Shown: piece after piece, positions 1-6,327 of the stretch
Numbering within the stretch: position 1 is the first letter of the stretch
Layout: every line of letters begins with the position of its first letter
Source: an uncultured Lachnospiraceae bacterium
GTDB taxonomy: Bacteria; Bacillota; Clostridia; Lachnospirales; Lachnospiraceae
Length of the DNA: 6,637 nt
NCBI GenBank assembly: GCA_948438565.1
Contig: CAOJLW010000116.1
Coordinates: 1-6,637 of the forward strand
Direction of reading: 5' to 3'
Notes under the pieces: model-generated
What the model was told of the DNA's origin: nothing
What the model saw: the letters and a program-made list of their open reading frames with translations, nothing else
The model's database searches: none
Position numbers and translations under genes: made by a program

Positions 1-1
1 C

Positions 2-3000
2 ACCGGTGAACGTTTCACCAATTTTAACGAGGGTTGGAAATTTAACCTTGGCGATTCCGCCAGCGCTCCCGAAACGGATTTTAACGACGCTGCCTGGAAG
101 GATGTCAATTTGCCTCATGATTTCAGTATTTCCCAGGATTTTACTGACAAAGGAGAAGCAGAAAGCGGCTTTTTACCGGGCGGTACCGGTTGGTATCGAA
201 AAACTTTTATTATGCCGGATGAACTAAACGGCAAATCCTTCGTATTAAATTTTGACGGCGTATACAGCGACGCATACGTTTATGTCAACGGCGAATATAT
301 CGGAGAACACCATTACGGTTATACCCCATTTGCCTTTGATATCAGTTCATATCTGATATGCGACGGCAGCACGGATAATGTAATTGCCGTTAAAGCAGTC
401 AACGACATCCCGACGAGCCGTTGGTATTCCGGCAGCGGCATTTACCGCGACGTTACCATGGTTATCACCGATCCCGTCCATGTAGCGCTAGACGGCACGA
501 CCGTTACGACGCCGGATATCGCTTCTGGCAAAGGTACCGTGGATGTTCAGGTCAATATTGCCAACGACAGTGATACAGACGCGGAAATTACGATGAAAAA
601 TACAGTCTATACTTCTGATGGAGATTCCGTTGCCGCGTCAGAAGAGGTTTCCGTGACTGTAGCGGCTAATACATCCGTACCAGCCAGCGCTTCACTGGAA
701 GTAGCCGCGCCAAAATTGTGGTCTATCGAAGAACCGAATAGGTATTATGTCCGTACGGAGCTTTCTGCAAACGGAACCGTTATTGACACATATGATTCGA
801 ATTTCGGCTTCCGTTGGTATGCATTTGACGATGCTACCGGATTTAGTTTAAATGGACAAAATGTAAAGATCAACGGCGTATGTATGCATCATGATCAGGG
901 GGCTTTGGGAGCTTCTGCTTATTACGACGCGATCTATCGTCAGCTTTCTATTATGAAAGATATGGGAGCCAATACGATCCGTATCACCCACAATCCGGCT
1001 TCCAAAACCTATATTGAAATCTGCGATCAACTGGGTCTTTTGGTTATTGAAGAATTCTTCGACGGCTGGAATTTGAGTAAAAACGGAAATAGAAATGACT
1101 TTTCCAAATATTTCACCACGAAACTCAATGCCAATAATCAGATTTTAAATGGCAACAGTGATATGACCTGGGCAGAATATGTATTAAAATCGGTGGTAAG
1201 GCGTGATATCAACAATCCGTCTATTATCTTGTGGTCGCTTGGCAATGAGTTAAAAGAATCTTATGGTGATTATAGCCAGAACTTAAAGCCAGCCGATGAT
1301 TTAATCCAATGGACGACTGAAGCAGATCCATCCCGTCCGATTACGATTGGCGACAACGACAGAAATAGCAACTCCAATTTAACCGCTATCGTAGACAAAG
1401 TAACAGCGGCTAACGGCATCGCAGGCTTCAATTATTCCAGCGAAAGCCAGCTTATATCTTTATCCCAAAAATACGGCTGCATCCTTGCGTCCGAGACGGC
1501 CTCTGCCATCAACAGTCGGAGCAGATATATGTCGCAGGCAAGCGGAGGAAATGCAGACGGCAAATACCACTTGACTTCTTATGATACCTCCCGTGTTGGA
1601 TGGGGTAAAACAGCGCAATTATCTATGTGGGATACGATACGTTATGATCAAATCGCCGGACAATGCGTCTGGACAGGTTTTGATTACATTGGTGAACCGA
1701 CTCCATGGAACGGAACCGATCCGGGTAGTAAAACCGGTCAAGGCCCAATTCCAAACAGCAGTTATTTTGGTATTGTGGAAACAACCGGATTTGAAAAGGA
1801 TACTTATTATTTGTACCGCAGCCAGTGGAATCAAAAAGAGCCTACGCTTCATCTGGTTACGGCTTGGGACAGCGACAATATGATCAATAATGCCGGAAAA
1901 ACGCCGGTTGTTGTTTACAGCAATGCGCCCAAGGTAGAGCTTTATCGTGACGGCACGAAGATCGGCACTGCTATCCGCACCGAACATACAACCGATGCAG
2001 GCCATACGTATTATACCTATGCGACGGAAAGCAATCATTCCGTTTGTACGACGTCCAGCGGCTCCAATGAAGCCAGCTTATATGCTACGTTTAACGTAGA
2101 ATACCAAAAAGGCTCGATTTCGGCCAAGGCTTTCGACGCCGATAATCAGGAAATTACAGACGATTGCGCCGGCGTCACATCCGTTACTACTCCGGACGCA
2201 GCAAGCAAGCTTGTGATTTCTTCCAACCAAACAGAAATTGCCGCCGATGGTTCCAGTCTGGCTTATATTACAGTAGACGTTACGGACAACAATGGTAACT
2301 TAGATACTATGGCGACCAATAACATTCGCTTTACGTTAAGTGGAGAAGGCGAAATTGCCGGCGTGGATAACGGCGATCAGGCGACGACCAAGAAATATCA
2401 GCAGGCGTCTGCTCTGCAAAGCGCGACATCGGCTAATATTGATGTCTATGCCGGAAAAGCTCTGGTCATTGTACGTTCTACTAAAAATGCCGATTCCGTT
2501 ACTTTAACAGCTTCTTCGGATGGCTTTGAAGATGTTTCTGTTCAGGTTAAGACAGTTGGCGGCGCGTCTGCGGATCCTGACTCCATTGTCAGCTATCAGA
2601 TGGTAAAACACGGCTATGTTCCAACAGGCGCTGTAACCAAAATTGAACTGCCTAAATCCGTAGAAGCGACTACTTTAGGCGGAGAAACCAAAACCATGAA
2701 TATACAATGGGATACGTATGATCCTGTTAATTTAACTAAAAAAGGCAACTTTAGAATTAACGGAACCATTGGGGAAGGCGCAAACTTGATTCCAGTATTT
2801 ATGACGATTCATGTATATGATGCAATTGCTGGTATCCAAGGATTCTCCTTCTATACGATGCCAAAGCAAGTTCCTGCGCTTCCAACGATGGCTGCCGCTT
2901 ATTATGCGGACGGAACGGTATTTGAAGAATATCCGGTATCCTGGGATACAAGCGTTTTGACAGAAACCGCCCTCTCTGAAATAGGGACAGTCGTTACCGT

Positions 3001-5065
3001 AAATGGAACAGTTGAGATTTTAGGTCAGACCTACCCGACCAAAGCCACGGTACGTGTGGCGGAACCAGTTCAAATTGCGTCTACCAATGTAGCAGTCAAT
3101 AAAGATCATTTAGTGGACAACGGTCCTTATGCGGATTCTTTGGCCTCCCTTACGGATGAACTTCGTTATGATAACGGACAGTCTTCAAGCCGTTGGTCGA
3201 CCTGGAGTAATCCTGTTTCTGCGAGACCGGCAAAAGACGATATACAGATTACCATGGACTGGGCGACTGCGATTACAACGGATCAGATTAATTTGTACCA
3301 TTTCTTCCGGGATCCAAACTGGACACAGTCAAACGGCACTCCTATTACAAATGACGGTTCTGCTATGCCTAGCAGCATTAAGTTGGAGTACACGTCGGTA
3401 TCTAATTATGATGAGGCAAGCGGCACGATTAATGCCAATGAATGGACGGAAATCGGATATCAAGAACCGGAAGTAATTGACGTAAGCAGTGAACCGGGCA
3501 ATACACACAATTGGACGCATGCTTTTGCTTATAAATTGGATCACAGCATTAATCCACAGGCGATTCGTATTACACTTGCGCACGAGGCTGAACAATTTGT
3601 CGGACTCAATGAAATTGAAGTGATCAGTCCCGTCTATACGACAAAACCCAATACTTCCGCCGCACTGGAAGACGTATCTGTAAATGGTAAAGAGATTACG
3701 CTGTCTGACGATCAGACCGTATATTTGTTAGAGGACGATACGATTACGGCAGAAAATATTACCTACAATAACCCATCCAACGCTGCGATTACCGTATTAC
3801 AGGGAAGCGATTGCCAGGTTCGGATCAGTGCCGTTTCCGAGGATGGTCAGGATACCAGGACGTACGTCTTTGCAAAAGCTCCGACCAATGAAACGAAAGA
3901 CGAATTACAAACCATAATCGATCAGTATAAAAACAACAGCGATCTCTATGCGCCGGGCAGTTATGAAGCAATCAAAGCCTTGATCGAAAAGATTGAAAAT
4001 GACCGCGACTCCATGACGGAATTTGAACTGCAAGAAAGTATCAAAGCAATTGAAAACGCTTCTAAAAACCTGGTATTAATGCCGACTCCGGAACGGAAAA
4101 AAGAATTGCAGGATAAGCTGGACGCCTATAAGGCATTGGACAGCAGCCTGTACACACCGGAAAGCTATCAAACATTGCAGGATTTAGTAAAACAGATTCA
4201 GGAGAATATTGATAACCTGACGAAAGATGAACTGGAAGTGCAATGGACGGCATTGGAAGATGCATATAGCAAGCTGGAAAAAGTCGGCCCGTCCGCAGCG
4301 AAATTGGCTTTACTGGCCAAATTAAATGAATACAAAGCATTAGACGGCAAGCTTTATACCGTGGAGAGCTTCCAGAACCTGCAAAATCTGATTGCTCAGA
4401 TAGAAAGAACCATTGATTCGATGTCAGAAGCAGAGCTGCAAAGTAATCTGACAGCTCTGGAAAATGCCTATAAGAGCTTACAGCCAGCATCCTCAGGCGA
4501 TCAGACGCCTCCGGGCGGTCAAACGCCAGGCGACCAGACGCCTCCGGGCGGCCAAACGCCAGGCGACCAGACGCCTCCGGGCGGTCAGACGCCAGTTCCT
4601 GCGCCTGCTATTAAAAAAGGCGACACAAAAACCGTAAAAGGCGTGCAGTACAAAGTATTGGATGCAGCGAAAAAGACAGTGGCCGCTTATAAGGCAGTGA
4701 AAAAGACCTTGTCAAGCTCCAAGACGGTTACGATTCCGGATACGATAACGATCAACGGCGTAAAATGCAAGGTAGTGCAGATTTCCAACAATGCTTTCAA
4801 AGGAGCCAAGAAACTGACGACGGTTACCATGGGCAAGAATATCAAGCAGATCGGTAAAAATGCATTTTATAACAGCAAAAAGCTGAAGAAACTGGTATTC
4901 AAGAGCACAACCGCTCCATCCATCAGTACCGGCGCATTCAAAAAGACAGCTTCCAAGGTAACGGTAACCGTACCTAAGAAGATGAGCAAATCACAGAAGA
5001 ACAAATTACAACAAAGGCTTAAGAAATCAGGCGTGAAAAAAATTCAATTAAAAACTGTAAAATAG
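2..5065 (+). CDS. Multidomain surface glycoside hydrolase family 2, BgaA-like beta-galactosidase (5' partial)
   Basis: Probably an extracellular exo-glycosidase removing terminal beta-galactose from host or dietary glycans; the substrate is inferred. The frame is open from base 2. The first possible start inside (TTG at 110) lies within the GH2 N-terminal domain (GWKF, then LPHDFS), so the true start and signal peptide are upstream. Visible residues 1-158 are the sugar-binding jelly roll, 159-267 the GH2 Ig-like domain and about 268-613 the TIM barrel. The barrel has RITHNP, NPSIILWSLGNE (acid/base E416), ASETASA (nucleophile E498, 82 residues later) and FDYIGEPTPW, as in BgaA-type enzymes. 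Then come a DUF4982-like domain (614-718), GH2 C5-like (730-851), two Big_4 (862-941, 942-1021), a discoidin/CBM-like domain (1023-1209), an Ig-like domain (1214-1293), three FIVAR repeats (1296-1493), a Pro/Gly linker and a lysine-rich LRR tail (1537-1687). No LPXTG or SLH motif is visible. It ends at TAG 5063-5065. GH2 is certain; beta-galactosidase is likely, but beta-glucuronidase or another exo-activity is not excluded. Confidence 0.93.
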   Translation, partial: TGERFTNFNEGWKFNLGDSASAPETDFNDAAWKDVNLPHDFSISQDFTDKGEAESGFLPGGTGWYRKTFIMPDELNGKSFVLNFDGVYSDAYVYVNGEYIGEHHYGYTPFAFDISSYLICDGSTDNVIAVKAVNDIPTSRWYSGSGIYRDVTMVITDPVHVALDGTTVTTPDIASGKGTVDVQVNIANDSDTDAEITMKNTVYTSDGDSVAASEEVSVTVAANTSVPASASLEVAAPKLWSIEEPNRYYVRTELSANGTVIDTYDSNFGFRWYAFDDATGFSLNGQNVKINGVCMHHDQGALGASAYYDAIYRQLSIMKDMGANTIRITHNPASKTYIEICDQLGLLVIEEFFDGWNLSKNGNRNDFSKYFTTKLNANNQILNGNSDMTWAEYVLKSVVRRDINNPSIILWSLGNELKESYGDYSQNLKPADDLIQWTTEADPSRPITIGDNDRNSNSNLTAIVDKVTAANGIAGFNYSSESQLISLSQKYGCILASETASAINSRSRYMSQASGGNADGKYHLTSYDTSRVGWGKTAQLSMWDTIRYDQIAGQCVWTGFDYIGEPTPWNGTDPGSKTGQGPIPNSSYFGIVETTGFEKDTYYLYRSQWNQKEPTLHLVTAWDSDNMINNAGKTPVVVYSNAPKVELYRDGTKIGTAIRTEHTTDAGHTYYTYATESNHSVCTTSSGSNEASLYATFNVEYQKGSISAKAFDADNQEITDDCAGVTSVTTPDAASKLVISSNQTEIAADGSSLAYITVDVTDNNGNLDTMATNNIRFTLSGEGEIAGVDNGDQATTKKYQQASALQSATSANIDVYAGKALVIVRSTKNADSVTLTASSDGFEDVSVQVKTVGGASADPDSIVSYQMVKHGYVPTGAVTKIELPKSVEATTLGGETKTMNIQWDTYDPVNLTKKGNFRINGTIGEGANLIPVFMTIHVYDAIAGIQGFSFYTMPKQVPALPTMAAAYYADGTVFEEYPVSWDTSVLTETALSEIGTVVTVNGTVEILGQTYPTKATVRVAEPVQIASTNVAVNKDHLVDNGPYADSLASLTDELRYDNGQSSSRWSTWSNPVSARPAKDDIQITMDWATAITTDQINLYHFFRDPNWTQSNGTPITNDGSAMPSSIKLEYTSVSNYDEASGTINANEWTEIGYQEPEVIDVSSEPGNTHNWTHAFAYKLDHSINPQAIRITLAHEAEQFVGLNEIEVISPVYTTKPNTSAALEDVSVNGKEITLSDDQTVYLLEDDTITAENITYNNPSNAAITVLQGSDCQVRISAVSEDGQDTRTYVFAKAPTNETKDELQTIIDQYKNNSDLYAPGSYEAIKALIEKIENDRDSMTEFELQESIKAIENASKNLVLMPTPERKKELQDKLDAYKALDSSLYTPESYQTLQDLVKQIQENIDNLTKDELEVQWTALEDAYSKLEKVGPSAAKLALLAKLNEYKALDGKLYTVESFQNLQNLIAQIERTIDSMSEAELQSNLTALENAYKSLQPASSGDQTPPGGQTPGDQTPPGGQTPGDQTPPGGQTPVPAPAIKKGDTKTVKGVQYKVLDAAKKTVAAYKAVKKTLSSSKTVTIPDTITINGVKCKVVQISNNAFKGAKKLTTVTMGKNIKQIGKNAFYNSKKLKKLVFKSTTAPSISTGAFKKTASKVTVTVPKKMSKSQKNKLQQRLKKSGVKKIQLKTVK
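1214..1249 (+). other. GH2 acid/base catalytic motif
   Basis: The translation reads NNPSIILWSLGNE with the glutamate at 1247-1249. This matches the GH2 family acid/base signature (N-P-S-x-x-x-W-S-x-G-N-E). The motif is intact, so the enzyme should be active unless the missing N-terminus is defective. Confidence 0.9.
1487..1507 (+). other. GH2 catalytic nucleophile motif
   Basis: The translation reads ASETASA with the glutamate at 1493-1495. In the BgaA-like branch of GH2 the nucleophile sits in a S-E-T-A-S context after a hydrophobic strand, here GCIL. The aromatic motif FDYIGEPTPW downstream (about 1679-1708) fits the same branch. Assignment is by motif only. Confidence 0.8.
2585..3064 (+). 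other. Two consecutive Big_4-type Ig-like domains
   Basis: Two stretches of about 80 residues each show the Big_4 pattern: a Pro-containing strand (IELPKSVEA; YTMPKQVPALP), a run ending in a buried Trp-Asp (NIQWDTYDP; PVSWDTSVL), then a G-x-[FV]-x-[VI]-x-G-T strand (GNFRINGTI; GTVVTVNGTV) and a final beta strand. Such domains act as spacers or sugar-binding helpers in surface glycosidases. Boundaries are approximate. Confidence 0.75.
3068..3628 (+). other. Discoidin/CBM-like carbohydrate-binding domain
   Basis: About 187 residues beginning STNVAVNKDHLVDNG, with an early aromatic cluster SRWSTWSNP and ending in a VGLNEIEVIS strand, as F5/8 type C (CBM32-like) domains do (closing G-L-x-E-I-E-V). 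It is rich in Trp and Tyr (NLYHFF, DPNWTQ, NANEWTEIGY, HNWTHAFAY). Its position after the GH2 core and Big_4 domains is where BgaA-type enzymes carry galactoside-binding modules, so CBM71-like is the main alternative. Ligand unknown. Confidence 0.6.
3887..4480 (+). repeat. Three tandem FIVAR-type helical repeats
   Basis: Three units of about 63 residues, at about 3887-4075, 4091-4279 and 4295-4480. Each follows the pattern L-x-x-x-[IL]-x-x-[YL]-K, then LYxxxS[YF]xxLxxLIxxI, then an acidic or polar turn, then a helix ending [AI]xExAxxxL. Units 2 and 3 are the closest (31 of 63 positions identical by hand count, sharing YKALD, LYT, TALE); unit 1 is more diverged. FIVAR modules are rod-like spacers or glycan and matrix-binding elements in Firmicute surface proteins, and here would hold the catalytic part away from the wall. 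Confidence 0.85.
4496..4594 (+). repeat. 33-bp in-frame tandem repeat, three copies (Pro/Gly linker)
   Basis: Three perfect-length units (4496-4528, 4529-4561, 4562-4594) each encode GDQTPPGGQTP. Pairs of units differ at two of 33 bases, and every difference is a silent third-position change (GAT/GAC, GGT/GGC, CAA/CAG). The array is followed by VPAPA. It forms a flexible, probably wall-spanning linker between the FIVAR rod and the basic C-terminal domain. Copy number could change without breaking the frame. Confidence 0.95.
4610..5065 (+). other. Lysine-rich LRR_5/BspA-like C-terminal domain
   Basis: The last 151 residues contain 38 Lys and 1 Arg against 3 Asp and no Glu. The core shows BspA-type leucine-rich repeats: ISNNAFKGAKKLTTVTM, then IGKNAFYNSKKLKKLVF, then a partial unit GAFKKTASKVTVTVPKK. 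Such tails end many large exported proteins of Lachnospiraceae-type Clostridia. Since no sortase or S-layer motif is visible, binding to anionic wall polymers is a plausible means of retention; that is inference. Confidence 0.75.
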
Positions 5066-5072
5066 ACAGTTT
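5052..5072. other. Small inverted repeat around the hydrolase stop codon
   Basis: AAACTGT (5052-5058) and ACAGTTT (5066-5072) form a 7-bp stem with a 7-base loop that contains the TAG stop. On the minus strand it follows the main terminator stem and is followed by a T-rich run (TTTTTAATTGAATTTTTTTC when extended as a non-perfect tract), so it could be a weak back-up terminator for argD transcripts. Weak evidence. Confidence 0.3.
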
Positions 5073-5075
5073 AAC

Positions 5076-5107
5076 AAAGAGGCAGGCGTTAAAACGCCTG
5101 CCTCTTT
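5076..5107. terminator. Shared (bidirectional) hairpin terminator between convergent genes
   Basis: Arm 5076-5090 (AAAGAGGCAGGCGTT) pairs perfectly with 5093-5107 around a short A-rich loop; the practical stem is 13-14 bp and GC-rich in the middle. It lies 10 bases after the hydrolase stop and 20 bases past the argD stop. The A run on the left and T run on the right belong to the stem, and no long uridine tract follows on either strand, so termination may be less than complete. Confidence 0.8.
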
Positions 5108-5127
5108 GATATCTCTATCTTTACTAT

Positions 5128-6327
5128 TTATTTTACCATTCCGGATAAAACATCGTCTAATATCCGGTACATTTCATCAATATGCTCTTCTTCTATAATA
5201 AGCGGCGGTACAAAACGAAGCACATTAGAACCTGCGGTAATCAAAATCAGGCCCTGTTGCAGCGCTCGTTTCGATACCACTCCTACCGGAACCGCAAGCT
5301 GTAATCCCTGCATCAGGCCAATTCCCCGGTGATCGTGTATGCATTCATGCTTGTCTTTTAATGCTTCTAAACGATTCCACAGATATTCGGAAATCGCAGT
5401 CACGTGCTCTAAAATGCGATCCCGTTCCATGATTTCAAAGACTTTGCTCACAGCCGCTCCGACAAACGGATTTCCGCCATAGGTTGTCCCATGATCGCCC
5501 GGAACTAATGATTTTTGGGCAACGCGCTCCGTCGTCAAAAACGCGCCGACCGGTACGCCGCAGCCAAGCGCTTTAGCTGCAACCATAATATCCGGACGGA
5601 CGTTATAATGCTGCCAGGCAAACATGGCGCCGGTACGTCCCATGCCGCACTGAATTTCATCCAAAATCAACAAGATATCTTTTTCCTGGCAAATGGCGGC
5701 TATGCCTTCCAGAAAGTCCTTGCTGGCCGGGTAGACGCCGCCCTCACCCTGCACCGTTTCCAATATAATAGCGCAGGTCTTGTCGTTGATCAGCGCTTTG
5801 ACGCTATCTAAATCATTAAATCGGGCAAACCGGACGCCGCCTAAAAGCGGTTCGAACGCTTCCTGATAATGTGGATTGCCGGTTACGGATAACGCGCCTA
5901 ATGTCCGTCCATGGAAAGAATTTTCCATAGCGATTATCTCATGATCGGTATGCCCGTCTCTTGTATAGGCATATTTTTTAGCGGATTTGATGGCGCCTTC
6001 CACTGCTTCCGCTCCGCTGTTTGTAAAAAATACGCGATCCATGCCGCTGGCTTTTTTGACCAGAGCGGCGGCTTGGATAATCGGCGGGTTATAATATAAA
6101 TTAGAGGTATGTAACAGCTTGTCTACCTGTTCCTTTAAAGCCGCATTATATTCGGCATTGCCATATCCTAACGCGCATACCGCAATTCCGGCTGCAAAAT
6201 CCAGATATTGCTTGCCATCGGTATCATATAGGCGAACGCCCTTTCCCGATTCTAAAACAACGCCGAAACGATTGTAGGTATGCAGTAGGTTTTGTTCGGC
6301 AGTTTCCATATATTCCACACTATTCAT
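5128..6327 (-). CDS. argD: Acetylornithine aminotransferase
   Basis: A class III PLP-dependent aminotransferase that interconverts N-acetylglutamate 5-semialdehyde and N2-acetylornithine with glutamate/2-oxoglutarate, the fourth step of ornithine/arginine synthesis, in the cytoplasm. At 399 residues it is full length. Visible motifs are SGAEA (104-108, cofactor phosphate pocket), FHGRT (138-142), ETVQGEGG (190-197), DEIQCGMGRTG (223-233, Asp223 for the pyridine nitrogen), PLP-binding Lys252 in AAKALGCGVPVGA, HGTTYGGNP (279-287, Thr for cofactor phosphate) and RFVPPL near the end. ATG at 6325-6327 is the first ATG after an in-frame TAG (6352-6354). It overlaps the end of argB by 8 bases, so translation is probably coupled. 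The argB neighbour favours ArgD over ornithine or 4-aminobutyrate aminotransferase. It is the last gene of the operon before the shared hairpin. Confidence 0.95.
   Translation of the reverse strand: MNSVEYMETAEQNLLHTYNRFGVVLESGKGVRLYDTDGKQYLDFAAGIAVCALGYGNAEYNAALKEQVDKLLHTSNLYYNPPIIQAAALVKKASGMDRVFFTNSGAEAVEGAIKSAKKYAYTRDGHTDHEIIAMENSFHGRTLGALSVTGNPHYQEAFEPLLGGVRFARFNDLDSVKALINDKTCAIILETVQGEGGVYPASKDFLEGIAAICQEKDILLILDEIQCGMGRTGAMFAWQHYNVRPDIMVAAKALGCGVPVGAFLTTERVAQKSLVPGDHGTTYGGNPFVGAAVSKVFEIMERDRILEHVTAISEYLWNRLEALKDKHECIHDHRGIGLMQGLQLAVPVGVVSKRALQQGLILITAGSNVLRFVPPLIIEEEHIDEMYRILDDVLSGMVK

Noticed and set aside
110..227. TTG at 110 as start of the hydrolase, or the overlapping ATG frame beginning at 6.
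   Set aside because: The frame is open from base 2 and the residues before 110 (NFNEGWKFNLGDS, WKDVNL) are GH2 N-terminal domain sequence. The frame at 6 is short, has no family likeness and is a shadow.
1619..2038. 139-codon open frame antisense to the catalytic/DUF4982 part.
   Set aside because: Lies wholly opposite a well-supported coding region, shows no recognisable motif and has no convincing start context.
4062..4490. 142-codon open frame antisense to the FIVAR repeats.
   Set aside because: Its length is explained by the codon composition of the helical repeats on the plus strand; the Pro/Ser/Leu-rich translation looks like a typical shadow.
4496..4594. The tandem 33-bp repeats as a CRISPR-like array.
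   Set aside because: There are no spacers, the units are directly abutting, coding and in frame, and they differ only at silent sites.
5515..5811. 98-codon plus-strand open frame opposite argD.
   Set aside because: Antisense to conserved catalytic motifs of ArgD (Lys252, DEIQCGMG); no domain resemblance.
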